From assembly GCA_004214185.1 (NCBI GenBank), contig SGZG01000001.1, forward strand, positions 1 to 64,000: DNA of 64,000 nucleotides, in the 5' to 3' direction. Origin of the DNA: Flavobacteriales bacterium (GTDB lineage: Bacteria; Bacteroidota; Bacteroidia; Flavobacteriales; Flavobacteriaceae). The notes beneath the pieces were generated by a model. It was given only the letters and a program-made list of their open reading frames with translations, made no database searches and was not told where the DNA came from. Positions 22,255 to 33,110 of the stretch are shown piece by piece. The translations under genes and the position numbers were made by a program. The first letter of the stretch is position 1, and each line of letters begins with the position of its first letter.

Positions 22255-22887
22255 GTGAATTTTAAATTTGATCAAAAAAAAATTAGTTTAGGATTAGAAC
22301 TTCCATTAATGGAAGCGTTTTATACAATTCAAGGAGAGGGTTTTCACAAAGGGTCAGCAGCTTATTTTATTAGAATAGGAGGTTGTGATGTAGGTTGTCA
22401 TTGGTGTGATGTTAAAGAAAGTTGGAATCCATTAATTCATCCAACTACTGAAATATCAAAAATTTCAAGTGATGCTAAACAAAAATCAGATATCATTGTT
22501 ATTACCGGTGGTGAACCTTTAATTTATAATATGGGGCCACTAACTAATTTATTGATCAATAATAAAATGAAAACTCACTTGGAAACATCAGGAGCTTATC
22601 CTTTAAGTGGTAAATGGAATTGGATATGTTTGAGCCCAAAAAAAAATAAACTTCCTCTTGAGGGAATTTATTCTAAAGCTAATGAATTAAAGATAATTGT
22701 CTTTAATTTAGATGATTTAAAGTTTGCTGAAGATCAAAGCATGAAAGTAAATAAAAATTGTTTATTGTATCTTCAGCCTGAATGGAGTAAACGAGATAAA
22801 ATAATGCCAATTATTGTTGACTACGCAATGAAAAATCCGAAATGGAGAGTTTCATTACAAACACACAAATATTTAAATATTCCATAG
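22255..22887 (+). CDS. queE: 7-carboxy-7-deazaguanine synthase (radical SAM)
   Basis: EAFYTIQGEGFHKGSAAYFIRIGGCDVGCHWCDVKESW. GTG at 22255 preferred because the track start (22210) lies upstream of a -7 element. Confidence 0.9.
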   Translation: MNFKFDQKKISLGLELPLMEAFYTIQGEGFHKGSAAYFIRIGGCDVGCHWCDVKESWNPLIHPTTEISKISSDAKQKSDIIVITGGEPLIYNMGPLTNLLINNKMKTHLETSGAYPLSGKWNWICLSPKKNKLPLEGIYSKANELKIIVFNLDDLKFAEDQSMKVNKNCLLYLQPEWSKRDKIMPIIVDYAMKNPKWRVSLQTHKYLNIP

Positions 22888-22888
22888 C

Positions 22889-24067
22889 TTAATAAAGTAA
22901 ATATTTTGATCTTACTTTTTTAAATTTTTGAATATCTTCTTTCCAACTAAGTTTAATTTCTTTCTCTGTTTTTCCTTCTTTTATCTGTTTTCTCAGCTCA
23001 TAATTACCAGCAAGTCTATCAAATCCCTTACTAAAAAATTCTTCTTTGTTATTAGTAACATTATATGCTTCTAGAATCCATTTAAGGTTTATTTGACTTA
23101 ATCTTTTTGTATTTTTTAAGTCAATACCAAAGCATTTTACGTCTTTGTGTTTTGGAAATTTGGCTCCGGGCATTGATACTGGAGTAAAACTAAAATTGTA
23201 CTGTTTCCAGTCAGGATTTCCAATTATTTGAAATTGAGAATTGGTTCCTCTGCCAATGCTCACATTGGTTCCCTCAAATAAACATAAACTAGGGTATAAA
23301 TTAATTGATTTTGTATTGGGTAAATTTGGTGATGGCTTCAACGGAGTATTGTATACAATCTTTCTATCATAATTCTTCATTTTTATAATCTTTAAATCAC
23401 AACTTAATTTATTATCTAACCATCCTTGTCCGTTTATCATTAAAGCATATTCACCAATTGTCATCCCGTGTACAATTGGAATGGGATGCATTCCAACAAA
23501 ACTTTTTAATTCAGTTTCCCTAATTGGTCCATCGACGTAATGACCATTTGGATTTGGCCTGTCAAGAACAATTAATTTTATATTGTTCTCTGCAGCCGCC
23601 TCCATCACATAATGAAGAGTTGAAATATAGGTATAGAATCTAGTTCCAACATCTTGAATGTCAAAAACTAAAATATTTAATCCCTTAAGCTGTTCAGTAT
23701 TTGGTTTTCGGTTACTACCATACAATGAAATTATTTCTAGTCCAGTTTTTTCATCAATATTATTGCCTATCTTTTCACCTGCGTCTGCATTTCCTCTAAA
23801 ACCATGCTCGGGAGAAAATATTTTTTTTACATCAATGTTTGTTGAAAGAAGAGAATCAACTAAATGAATGTATTTTCCCTTGTTATAAATCAAAGAGGTA
23901 TGATTTCCAACAATTCCAACCTTTTTCCCAATCAAATCATCTAAATATAGTTCCGTTCTGTTAGCTCCTAAAAAATTTTCATTAAAAGATTGAGAAAAAC
24001 AAAAATTACTATTAAAAATAAGTATTAAAAAAAAAGTACTTTTATAGAGTAATAAATTTAATTTCAT
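22889..24067 (-). CDS. DUF1343 family protein, NamZ-like exo-beta-N-acetylmuramidase, secreted
   Basis: Signal peptide; GIVGNHTSL, SPEHGFRGNADAGEKI, DIQDVGTRFYTYI. Confidence 0.85.
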   Translation of the reverse strand: MKLNLLLYKSTFFLILIFNSNFCFSQSFNENFLGANRTELYLDDLIGKKVGIVGNHTSLIYNKGKYIHLVDSLLSTNIDVKKIFSPEHGFRGNADAGEKIGNNIDEKTGLEIISLYGSNRKPNTEQLKGLNILVFDIQDVGTRFYTYISTLHYVMEAAAENNIKLIVLDRPNPNGHYVDGPIRETELKSFVGMHPIPIVHGMTIGEYALMINGQGWLDNKLSCDLKIIKMKNYDRKIVYNTPLKPSPNLPNTKSINLYPSLCLFEGTNVSIGRGTNSQFQIIGNPDWKQYNFSFTPVSMPGAKFPKHKDVKCFGIDLKNTKRLSQINLKWILEAYNVTNNKEEFFSKGFDRLAGNYELRKQIKEGKTEKEIKLSWKEDIQKFKKVRSKYLLY

Positions 24068-24070
24068 ATT

Positions 24071-25303
24071 ATGAAGTTTGAAACTTATATGGCATCTAGA
24101 TTCAGAAAATCTAGCTCATATAAAAATACCGTTTCCTCCCCAATAATAAAAATATCAGTTCTTTCAATTTCGATTGGTATAATTATGATGATTATATCAA
24201 TATCATCAAGTGTAGGTCTGCAAAAAACAATTAAATCTAAAGTTTCTTCTTTTTTTGGTGATATTTCTATTTCTAATTTTCAAAATATTTCCTCCGAATC
24301 TTCGATTGAACCAATTGATTTTTCAATAAATCATAAAGATTTGATAGATAATAATAAAATTTATCACATACAAAAAGTTGCTTATAAATCTGGATTAATA
24401 ATTAATAATGATAGTTTTGAGGGTGTTGTTCTAAAAGGAATATCCACAGATTTTAATTGGGAACATTTTTCTAAATACATAACAAAGGGTAGCATTCTTA
24501 ATATTTCTGATTCGATTTCAAATGAAGTTATTATATCAGAAAATTTATCAAATAAATTAGATATTAATTTACATGAAAAATTTAAAGCTACCTTTTTTAA
24601 GCAAAATTCTTTATCTACACCAAATCAAAGAATTTTTAAAGTTGCAGGCATCTATGAATCTGGATTAATAGAATTTGATGAGATTTACTTTTTTGGAGAT
24701 ATCAAACATATACAAAAAATGAATAGATGGAAGAATAATCAAGTCGGAAATATTGAGCTTTTTCTTCAAGATCAATCAGATATCAAAAAAGTTTCTACTT
24801 TGTTGTATGAAGAAACTAGTTCACAAATAAGTGTAATTTCTATTTTAGAAAAATTCCCAGAAATATTTAATTGGATCGCTCTGTTTGATATTAATGTGCT
24901 ACTGATAATAATTATAATGATTTTAGTTGGTGGAATAAATATGATTACTGCTTTACTGGTTACAGTTTTGGAAAAAACTCAAATAGTTGGAATTTTAAAA
25001 ACTTTAGGAAGTTCAAATAAAAGTATAAAAACCATCTTTTTAATTAATGGAGTTTATTTGATTTCTATTGGTTTAGTAATTGGAAATTTTATTGCAATTG
25101 GACTAATTCAGCTTCAAAATTATACTGGACTTATAAAATTAGATCCAAATACCTATTATGTTACAGAACTTCCATTCGATTTTGACCTAATTTCTATAAT
25201 TATTTTAAATATCTCAGTATTGTTTTTTTGTTTTTTAATGCTAATTGTCCCATCATTTATTATTAGTAAAATTTCCCCCTCAGAATCAATTAAAATAAAA
25301 TAA
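24071..25303 (+). CDS. FtsX/LolE-like ABC transporter permease
   Basis: N-terminal TM, periplasmic domain, three C-terminal TMs, LEKTQIVGILKTLGSSNKSIKTIFL. Confidence 0.85.
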   Translation: MKFETYMASRFRKSSSYKNTVSSPIIKISVLSISIGIIMMIISISSSVGLQKTIKSKVSSFFGDISISNFQNISSESSIEPIDFSINHKDLIDNNKIYHIQKVAYKSGLIINNDSFEGVVLKGISTDFNWEHFSKYITKGSILNISDSISNEVIISENLSNKLDINLHEKFKATFFKQNSLSTPNQRIFKVAGIYESGLIEFDEIYFFGDIKHIQKMNRWKNNQVGNIELFLQDQSDIKKVSTLLYEETSSQISVISILEKFPEIFNWIALFDINVLLIIIIMILVGGINMITALLVTVLEKTQIVGILKTLGSSNKSIKTIFLINGVYLISIGLVIGNFIAIGLIQLQNYTGLIKLDPNTYYVTELPFDFDLISIIILNISVLFFCFLMLIVPSFIISKISPSESIKIK

Positions 25304-25333
25304 TTTGAAATATATAATGAATCGTTATATCGT

Positions 25334-25341
25334 TACATTTG
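25334..25341 (+). promoter_or_regulatory. -7 element TACATTTG upstream of the cysteine synthase-family gene
   Basis: Matches TAnnTTTG; the nearest TTTG (25304-25307) is 26 nt upstream, longer than standard. Confidence 0.5.
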
Positions 25342-25350
25342 CATTTTACT

Positions 25351-26334
25351 ATGAAATATTGCAATAATATATTAGAAACAATTGGTAATACTCCTTTGGT
25401 CAAACTAAATAAAATTACTAAAGAAGTTGAGGCACTAGTTTTAGCAAAAATTGAATATTTTAATCCTGGTAATTCTATTAAAGATAGAATGGCTCTTAAA
25501 ATGATTGAAGATGCGGAAAAAGATGGGAGATTAAAAAAGGGTTACACAATTGTTGAAGGAACTTCAGGAAATACTGGGATGGGATTAGCTCTTGCTGCCA
25601 TAGTCAAAGGATATAAATTAATTTGTGTATCAACAGATAAACAGTCAAAAGAAAAATTTGATGTACTTAGAGCTGTTGGAGCAAAGGTAATAGTTTGTCC
25701 AACGAATGTAAATCCTGAAGACCCAAGATCTTATTATTCGACTTCTAAAAGAATAGGTAAGGAGACCCCAAATTCATGGTATGTTAATCAATATGATAAT
25801 CCTTCAAATTCATTAGCTCATTACGAAACCACAGGACCAGAGATTTGGGATCAAACCGATGGAAAAATTACTCATTTTGTTGTCGGAGTAGGTACTGGTG
25901 GAACAATTTCAGGTGTTGCTAAATTTTTAAAAGAAAAAAATCCAAGTATTAAAATATGGGGAATTGATACTTATGGTTCAGTTTTCAAAAAATATCACGA
26001 AACAGGCATTTTCGATGAAAAAGAAATTTATCCTTACATTACTGAGGGAATTGGAGAGGATATCCTTCCAAAAAATGTGGATTTTCAATTAATAGATGGA
26101 TTTGAAAAGGTCACAGATGAGAATGCAGCCATATATACTAGAAAATTGGCAAAAGAAGAAGGTATCTTTGCAGGCAATTCATGTGGAGCAGCAATTAAAG
26201 GATTACTTCAATTAAAAAAAGAATTTAATAAAAACGATGTTGTTGTTGTTTTATTGCATGATTCAGGAAGTAGATATATTGGCAAAATATATAATGACGA
26301 TTGGATGAAAAAAAATAATTTTAGTTTAGAGTAG
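25351..26334 (+). CDS. PLP-dependent cysteine synthase / cystathionine beta-synthase family protein
   Basis: ETIGNTPLVKLNKI, NPGNSIKDRMA, EGTSGNTGMGLALAA, GVGTGGTISGVAKFLK. ATG at 25351 preferred; the track start TTG (25339) lies inside a -7 element. Confidence 0.92.
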   Translation: MKYCNNILETIGNTPLVKLNKITKEVEALVLAKIEYFNPGNSIKDRMALKMIEDAEKDGRLKKGYTIVEGTSGNTGMGLALAAIVKGYKLICVSTDKQSKEKFDVLRAVGAKVIVCPTNVNPEDPRSYYSTSKRIGKETPNSWYVNQYDNPSNSLAHYETTGPEIWDQTDGKITHFVVGVGTGGTISGVAKFLKEKNPSIKIWGIDTYGSVFKKYHETGIFDEKEIYPYITEGIGEDILPKNVDFQLIDGFEKVTDENAAIYTRKLAKEEGIFAGNSCGAAIKGLLQLKKEFNKNDVVVVLLHDSGSRYIGKIYNDDWMKKNNFSLE

Positions 26335-26336
26335 AT

Positions 26337-27671
26337 TTAATTAAAAACTTCACTTGGGAAAACAACCACACTTTCTTGATTGTTTTTTCCAATACTCGAC
26401 ACCCCAAAAAAATAATTATCAATTACAACGCCCTCCAATGTGTGACTGTCAACGTTACCTACAAATTTGCTTTTATCCCAGTGAGGTGATGTAGTTTCTC
26501 TCCAATATATTTTGTAACCTTTAATACTAGAATCATTAGATTTTTTCCACTTTAAGGTTGTCGATGGTTTCACAGCTCCCCCAATTTTTACATTTTTGGG
26601 TTCTTTTGGACTCCAACCAAGACTTGCTAAATTTATTGCATTAACTGCAGTAAGTTTTTTTGCATAATCAAAATCAACTCCGCTAATAACATCACCATAA
26701 TTGATGCCATTTTCAATTCTTAAATCTTGATGCTGACGATTATAATTTTCATGAGCTTCCATAATTCTTACTCCGGCATAACCTAAATCGTTAAAAGGTC
26801 TATGGTGACCTCCTCTTCCAAATCTATCTAGTCTGTAAATCATCATTGGATTCATTTCAGGCATGTATTTAGTAACATTTTTGTAAATATATCTTGCTAA
26901 TTGTCTAGAGTTTCCGTCAACTTCTCCTCCATAAAATCTTCTTCTTTTTATTGAAACATCTGACTCATTTGCAGGTGTTGGTTCTGAAAAAATTCTGAAA
27001 GTCAAATTGTCAATGACACCATCAACTCCTTCAATATTTCCTATCATATCGTTGTTCAAAATTCCAATAATTTCCCAATTATTTTTCATTGCATAATTAG
27101 CCAATCCTGCTCCTCCAAACAATCCTTGCTCTTCACCGGAAAGCCCAACATAGATTATACTATTTTCAAATTTGTATTTACTTAAAACCCTGGCAGCTTC
27201 TATAGTTCCTGCCATACCAGATGCATTGTCGTTAGCTCCAGGTGAAGCTGAAATGAAGTCGTTAGGATCACTTACTCTACTGTCAATATCACCACTCATA
27301 ATTACAAATCTGTTGGGATATTTTGTTCCTCTTTGAATTGCAACAACATTGTTTATCCAAACATCTTTTACAAGTCGTCTTTTATTTTTTTTAAAAAAGT
27401 TATTTTGATAAAATACTTCTAAACAATTATTACATTCTGATGATATTTCTTCAAAACTTTTTTTTATCCATCTTCTTGCCGCTCCAATTCCTGTTTTGTT
27501 GGAAATGGTATCGCTTAATGTATGTCTAGTTCCAAAGGAGACTAATTTGTTTATGCTTTGTTCAATTCTTTCTGCTGATACGCTTTCAATTATTTGATAA
27601 AAGTCTCTTTCACTTTGAGAAAAAGATAAATTACAAACAAAAAAAATAGTTATGATTTTTATAAAATTCAT
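26337..27671 (-). CDS. Secreted M28-family metallopeptidase with C-terminal FN3-like region
   Basis: Signal peptide; ASPGANDNASGMAGTIEAARVL, GLSGEEQGLFGG; C-terminal TTLKWKKSNDSSIKGYKIYWRE. Confidence 0.85.
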   Translation of the reverse strand: MNFIKIITIFFVCNLSFSQSERDFYQIIESVSAERIEQSINKLVSFGTRHTLSDTISNKTGIGAARRWIKKSFEEISSECNNCLEVFYQNNFFKKNKRRLVKDVWINNVVAIQRGTKYPNRFVIMSGDIDSRVSDPNDFISASPGANDNASGMAGTIEAARVLSKYKFENSIIYVGLSGEEQGLFGGAGLANYAMKNNWEIIGILNNDMIGNIEGVDGVIDNLTFRIFSEPTPANESDVSIKRRRFYGGEVDGNSRQLARYIYKNVTKYMPEMNPMMIYRLDRFGRGGHHRPFNDLGYAGVRIMEAHENYNRQHQDLRIENGINYGDVISGVDFDYAKKLTAVNAINLASLGWSPKEPKNVKIGGAVKPSTTLKWKKSNDSSIKGYKIYWRETTSPHWDKSKFVGNVDSHTLEGVVIDNYFFGVSSIGKNNQESVVVFPSEVFN

Positions 27672-27701
27672 ACCTAAATTTAAACTAAAATTTAAAATTA
27701 T

Positions 27702-29498
27702 TTAAAAACAATATTTGTTTTCTTCCTTCAATTTATCAGAAATTTTATTTTTAAGCTCTATTACATTTGGAAATTCATAATATTTCGTAAATCTTTTTAA
27801 TCCCATTAAAAGACCTTTTTGTTCATCGCCTTCTGAAGATGAAATAATAACTTGTTTGGCTTTAGACTGAATAGTATCAACAGCTTGATATAAATACAGT
27901 TTCGTCATATAAATTTGATATTTCTGATTTTCTTCTCCGAAACGATTACAATTTTTCTCAGTTCTAAGTAATGCGGATTCAATCATGTAAATTTCAATTA
28001 AAACATCTGCAACACTCAACAACATTTGTTGATGTTCTTCTAACTTTTCGCCATATTTCTGAATTCCTGCTCCTGCAAGCATTAAGAAAACTTTCTTTAA
28101 ATTTTTAATAATAAGTTTCTCTTGAGAAAATAGTTCTGTCAAATCTGGAACTTCAAAGGATGGTATTTCCATTAATTCATTAGCAACATTAGTTGCTGGA
28201 GTTATAATGTCTAGATGACCCTTCATTGCCTTTTTTATTAACATTCCAACGCTTAGCATTCTGTTTATTTCATTTGTCCCCTCGTAAATTCTTCCAATTC
28301 TACAATCCCTCCAGGCACCTTCCATTGGAGTTTCTGCTGAGAATCCCATTCCTCCAAAAACTTGTATTCCTTCATCAGCGATATTTTGCATGTCTTCACT
28401 AACAGCAACTTTTAAAATAGAGCATTCAATTACATATTCTTCAACACCCTTTAACTCAGCATCTTGAAAGCTATTTCCACTTTCATGTCTTATTTTAATC
28501 CTATCCTCTATATCTTTTGCTGCTCTGTATGTTGCAGACTCTCCAACATATGTTTCAGTAGCCATTTGAGCAAGTTTTTCTTTTATTGCTTCAAAGTCAA
28601 TAATATTAGTTTTGAACTGAACTCTTTCATTGGCATATTGAACTGCAGCAGTTGTAACTCTTTTCATTGCATCTAAACATGCAACGGCAAGTTTAATTCT
28701 TCCAACATTTAAAGAATTCATCGCGATTTTAAAACCACTTCCTCTTTCAGAAAGCATATTTTCAACCGGCACTTTGGTTTCATTGAAGAATACCTGTCTT
28801 GTTGAAGAAGAATGAATTCCAAGTTTTTTTTCTTCTTCACCAAGAGTTATTCCATTTTCTGGTTCGTTTGGTACAATGAATCCAGTGATGTTTTTATCAT
28901 TTTCTATTCTTGCAAATACTATGAAGAGTTTTGCGAATCCAGCATTAGAAATCCACATTTTTTGTCCAGTAATATTATAAAATTTACCATCTTCAGAAAG
29001 TACAGCTTTTGTTTTTCCACTGTTAGCATCAGAACCAGCAGTTGGTTCTGTAAGGCAGTATGACCCAAACATTTCACCAGAAGCTAGTTTTGGAACATAT
29101 TTTTTCTTTTGCTCATCATTTCCATAAAGAACAATTGGCATAGTTCCAATTCCGGTATGAGCACCAAATGCTGTTGATAATGAACCTACTGCTCCTGAAA
29201 TCGTTTCACAAACTAACATTGTTGAAACAAATCCCATTCCCATACCACCATATTCAGTTGGGACTGCAACGCTTAAAAAACCAAGATCTCCAGCTTTTTT
29301 CATAACCTCTTCAGTGAGTTTATAATCTTTATTTTCAAATCTTTCTCTGTGCGGTAAAACTTCTTTTTCAATAAAATCATGAACAGCCTGTTTCATCATA
29401 AGCTGTTCTTCATTGAAATCTTCAGGTGTAAAAACATTATTGTAATTTGTTTCTTTGATTATAAACTCCCCACCTCTAGTTATATTTTTTTCTTCCAT
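27702..29498 (-). CDS. fadE: Acyl-CoA dehydrogenase, long form (598 aa)
   Basis: YCLTEPTAGSDANSGKTKA, EGTNEINRMLSVGML. Confidence 0.93.
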   Translation of the reverse strand: MEEKNITRGGEFIIKETNYNNVFTPEDFNEEQLMMKQAVHDFIEKEVLPHRERFENKDYKLTEEVMKKAGDLGFLSVAVPTEYGGMGMGFVSTMLVCETISGAVGSLSTAFGAHTGIGTMPIVLYGNDEQKKKYVPKLASGEMFGSYCLTEPTAGSDANSGKTKAVLSEDGKFYNITGQKMWISNAGFAKLFIVFARIENDKNITGFIVPNEPENGITLGEEEKKLGIHSSSTRQVFFNETKVPVENMLSERGSGFKIAMNSLNVGRIKLAVACLDAMKRVTTAAVQYANERVQFKTNIIDFEAIKEKLAQMATETYVGESATYRAAKDIEDRIKIRHESGNSFQDAELKGVEEYVIECSILKVAVSEDMQNIADEGIQVFGGMGFSAETPMEGAWRDCRIGRIYEGTNEINRMLSVGMLIKKAMKGHLDIITPATNVANELMEIPSFEVPDLTELFSQEKLIIKNLKKVFLMLAGAGIQKYGEKLEEHQQMLLSVADVLIEIYMIESALLRTEKNCNRFGEENQKYQIYMTKLYLYQAVDTIQSKAKQVIISSSEGDEQKGLLMGLKRFTKYYEFPNVIELKNKISDKLKEENKYCF

Positions 29499-29503
29499 TG
29501 TAA

Positions 29504-30688
29504 TTAATTTAAAAATTCATATATGCCAGCAGCACCCTGTCCAGTTCCAACACACATAGTCACCATTCCATACTTAGATTTTCTTTCTTTCATTTCATTA
29601 AACAATTGAACTGAGAGTTTTGCTCCAGAACAACCTAACGGATGACCTAATGCTATTGCACCCCCATTAACATTTACTATTTCATTATTCAAATTTAATT
29701 CTCTTATAACTGCTAAAGACTGAGATGAAAATGCTTCATTAAGTTCAATTAAATCAATATCATTAATTTTCATATTAGATTGTTTTAAAACTTTTGGAAT
29801 TGCTTTAACTGGTCCAATCCCCATAATTTTTGGAGCCACACCAGCAACTGCGTAATTTACAAGTCTAGCAATTGGTTCTAAATTTAATTCTTTTACCATT
29901 TTTTCACTCATGATCAAAACAAAAGCAGCGCCATCACTCATTTGAGATGAGTTTCCAGCTGTCACACTTCCCCCCATTGAAAATACTGGTCTCAATTTGT
30001 TTAGTACTTTTAAGTTAGTGTCTTTTCTAGGTCCTTCATCTGTATCAACTGTATATTCTCTTGATAGTTTTTTTCCATTTTCGTCCAAATAAGTTTCTTT
30101 GACTTTAATGGGGACTATTTGAGATTTGAATTTACCCTTAGAAATTGCCTCTACAGCTTTTAAATGAGAATTTAGTGCAAATTCATCTTGATCGTTTCTG
30201 TTTATATTGAATTGTTGTGCAACCTGTTCTGCAGTTAACCCCATTCCCCAATAATAATCTTCTTTTCCTTCTTTGGCTATTCCGTAGTCGGGTACAGGTT
30301 TATACCCACCCATAGGTATAAAGCTCATACTTTCCACTCCTCCAGCTATTATACATTCAGCCATACCAGATTTAATTTTGGCTGATGCCATAGCAATAGT
30401 TTCAAGACCAGATGCACAATATCTGTTTACAGTAACTCCTGGAACATCCTCAACATTTAAGCCCATTAAAGATATTACCCTTCCAATATTGAGACCTTGT
30501 TCTGCCTCTGGTGTGGCGTTTCCTACAATTACATCATCTATTCTAGTTTTATCTAGTTCTGGAACCTCACTTACCATGTGGTTAATAGTTTCAGAAGCTA
30601 ACTCGTCTGGTCTTTTAAACCTAAATAAGCCTTTTGGTGCTTTTCCTACAGCAGTTCTGTAAGCTTTTACTATATATGCTTCTTTCAT
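29504..30688 (-). CDS. fadA: Acetyl-CoA acyltransferase (thiolase)
   Basis: [44 protein letters not shown]. Confidence 0.95.
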   Translation of the reverse strand: MKEAYIVKAYRTAVGKAPKGLFRFKRPDELASETINHMVSEVPELDKTRIDDVIVGNATPEAEQGLNIGRVISLMGLNVEDVPGVTVNRYCASGLETIAMASAKIKSGMAECIIAGGVESMSFIPMGGYKPVPDYGIAKEGKEDYYWGMGLTAEQVAQQFNINRNDQDEFALNSHLKAVEAISKGKFKSQIVPIKVKETYLDENGKKLSREYTVDTDEGPRKDTNLKVLNKLRPVFSMGGSVTAGNSSQMSDGAAFVLIMSEKMVKELNLEPIARLVNYAVAGVAPKIMGIGPVKAIPKVLKQSNMKINDIDLIELNEAFSSQSLAVIRELNLNNEIVNVNGGAIALGHPLGCSGAKLSVQLFNEMKERKSKYGMVTMCVGTGQGAAGIYEFLN

Positions 30689-30691
30689 AAT

Positions 30692-33097
30692 TTAATTTCT
30701 TAAAGGTTTTCCTGTTTTCAATATGTGTTGAATTCTCTCTAACGTTTTTCTCTCAGAACATAAAGAAAGAAATGCTTCTCTTTCTAAATCTAGAAGATAT
30801 TGCTCATCAACAAGAGTGGCTTGAGATAAATCACCACCACTGATTACGTATGCTATTTTGTTAGCTATTTTTTGATCATGATTTGAAATATATTTTCCAG
30901 CTTTCATAGTATCACTTCCAACCATAAACATTCCTAGAGCTTGTTTTCCAAGTACTTTTATGTTTTTCTCTCGACAAGGAGGTAAATACCCATAGTCGGA
31001 CATTAGTATAGCCTGTTTTTTTGCTATTGAGATTTGATGGTTTTTGTTCATGATGATAGTATCATTGTTTGGTTCTAAATATCCTAAGTCAATAGCTTCA
31101 TATGCAGAGGTTGATGTTTTTGCCATCCCAATGTTTAAAAAGTATTCTTGTAATACATTTAATTCCACATCATTTTTACTAAATTTCTTAGATGCTCTTA
31201 GAGCCATTTCTTTACATCCACCTCCTCCGGGTATTAGTCCTGCACCAACTTCAACCAATCCAATATAGCTTTCGCTGTAAACAACTGCTTTGTCGCAATG
31301 CATCGTAACTTCACATCCACCACCCAATGTAAGACCATGTGGTGCTGCAATAACTGGAACACTAGAGTACCTCAATTTCATCATGCTATCTTGAAAAAAC
31401 TTAATAGCTAAATTTATCTCATCATATTCCTGTTCTGCTGAAGCCATAAAAATTGCACCAAGATTTGCACCAGCAGAAAAATGCGAACCTTCATTACCAA
31501 TAACAATTCCTTTGAAATTTTTCTCTGCTAAATCGACAGCTTTATTAATTCCTATTAAAACACCTTGACCAAGGGTATTCATTTTGGTTCTAAATTCTAG
31601 ATTAATTATTCCATCACCTAAATCTTTTACAACAGAATCTGAGTTTTCCCAAACAATATGTTTCTTTTCAATATTATTTAAAATAATTAACGAATCCTGA
31701 CCAGGTTTTTTTACAAATGATTTGGATTTTAAGTCATAATAGTGAATCACTCCACTCACAATTTTGTAAAAACTATTGTGACCATTTTTGATCATTTCAC
31801 TAATCCAAGAAGCAGGTTTGTATCCACAACCTTTCATTATTTCAACTCCTTTTTCTAGACCAATAGAATCCCAAATTTGAAACGGTCCATTTTTCCAACC
31901 AAACCCAGCCCTTAAAGCATCATCAATTCTGTATAATTCATCAGAAATTTCAGGAATTCTATTTTGGATGTAAGAAAACGTAGTTCCAAAATTAAATCTA
32001 TAAAATTCACCTGCTTTATCTTTGCCTTCAATCAAAACAGGAAATCTATCAATCACTTTGCTGATTTTTTTAGCTTTTCCAACAGTTTCAAATGAAACCT
32101 TTTTTACTGGAGAATATTCAAGAGTTTTTAAATCAAGTGATAGTATTGTAGATTTTCCTTTATCGTCTTTAATTCTTTTGTAAAAACCTCCATCTGTTTT
32201 TGATCCTAGCCAATTCTTTTCAAGCATTGTATCAATATATTCCGGTAATTTGAATGTATCTCTGAATTCATCGTGAGGACAATTTTCATATATACCATTT
32301 GCTACATTAGCTGTAGTGTCAAGTCCGACAATATCACTCGTTCTAAAAGTTGCTGACTTAGGACTTCCAATTATAGGACCAGTCAAATTATCGATTTCTT
32401 CTACACTCAAACCTAATTTTTCAACGTTGTTAAGAATATTTACCATAGCAAAAGTTCCAATTCTGTTGCCAATAAATCCTGGTGTGTCTTTTGCTAATAC
32501 AAAATCTTTACCAAGAAATCTTTCCCCAAAATCATTCAAAAAATCTATAATTTCAGGTTTGCAGTCAGGCCCCGGAATAACTTCAAAAAGTTTCAAATAC
32601 CTAGGAGGATTGAAAAAGTGAGTTACAGCAAAATTTTGTCTAAAATCTTCAGATCTTCCTTCATTCATTTGTTTAATTGGAATTCCGGAGGTGTTTGAAG
32701 TTACTAGTGTCCCTGGTGTTCTATATTTTTCAATTTGATCAAATACAATTTGTTTAATTTTAAGTTTTTCAGTTACAACTTCAATAATCCAGTCTGCTTT
32801 GTTAATTTCACTAATGTCATCGTTTAAATTACCAATCTTAATTCTACTTGAAAAGTTTTTATGATATAGTGGAGAGGGTTTTGATTTTATACACCTTTGA
32901 AACATTTCAGTGACAATTCTGTTTTTAACTTTTTTATCATCGAGCGTTAATCCAAGATGTTTTTCTTTTTCATTTAATTCACTAGGTGCTATATCTAGTA
33001 ATAAAACATTAATTCCAATATTTGCAAAATGACATGCAATTCCAGAGCCCATAACACCAGATCCAATTATTGCAATACGATTTATATTTTTTTTCAT
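30692..33097 (-). CDS. fadN: 3-hydroxyacyl-CoA dehydrogenase/enoyl-CoA hydratase, dehydrogenase domain N-terminal (FadN-type order)
   Basis: N-terminal RIAIIGSGVMGSGIACHFA; C-terminal crotonase region GLTLGGGCEVTMHCDKAV. Confidence 0.92.
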   Translation of the reverse strand: MKKNINRIAIIGSGVMGSGIACHFANIGINVLLLDIAPSELNEKEKHLGLTLDDKKVKNRIVTEMFQRCIKSKPSPLYHKNFSSRIKIGNLNDDISEINKADWIIEVVTEKLKIKQIVFDQIEKYRTPGTLVTSNTSGIPIKQMNEGRSEDFRQNFAVTHFFNPPRYLKLFEVIPGPDCKPEIIDFLNDFGERFLGKDFVLAKDTPGFIGNRIGTFAMVNILNNVEKLGLSVEEIDNLTGPIIGSPKSATFRTSDIVGLDTTANVANGIYENCPHDEFRDTFKLPEYIDTMLEKNWLGSKTDGGFYKRIKDDKGKSTILSLDLKTLEYSPVKKVSFETVGKAKKISKVIDRFPVLIEGKDKAGEFYRFNFGTTFSYIQNRIPEISDELYRIDDALRAGFGWKNGPFQIWDSIGLEKGVEIMKGCGYKPASWISEMIKNGHNSFYKIVSGVIHYYDLKSKSFVKKPGQDSLIILNNIEKKHIVWENSDSVVKDLGDGIINLEFRTKMNTLGQGVLIGINKAVDLAEKNFKGIVIGNEGSHFSAGANLGAIFMASAEQEYDEINLAIKFFQDSMMKLRYSSVPVIAAPHGLTLGGGCEVTMHCDKAVVYSESYIGLVEVGAGLIPGGGGCKEMALRASKKFSKNDVELNVLQEYFLNIGMAKTSTSAYEAIDLGYLEPNNDTIIMNKNHQISIAKKQAILMSDYGYLPPCREKNIKVLGKQALGMFMVGSDTMKAGKYISNHDQKIANKIAYVISGGDLSQATLVDEQYLLDLEREAFLSLCSERKTLERIQHILKTGKPLRN

Positions 33098-33110
33098 TAT
33101 TTATAATTTT

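Noticed and set aside
28464-32621. Plus-strand ORFs at 28464, 28812, 30378, 31044, 32316
   Set aside because: Antisense to the fadE/fadA/fadN genes, which carry clear family motifs
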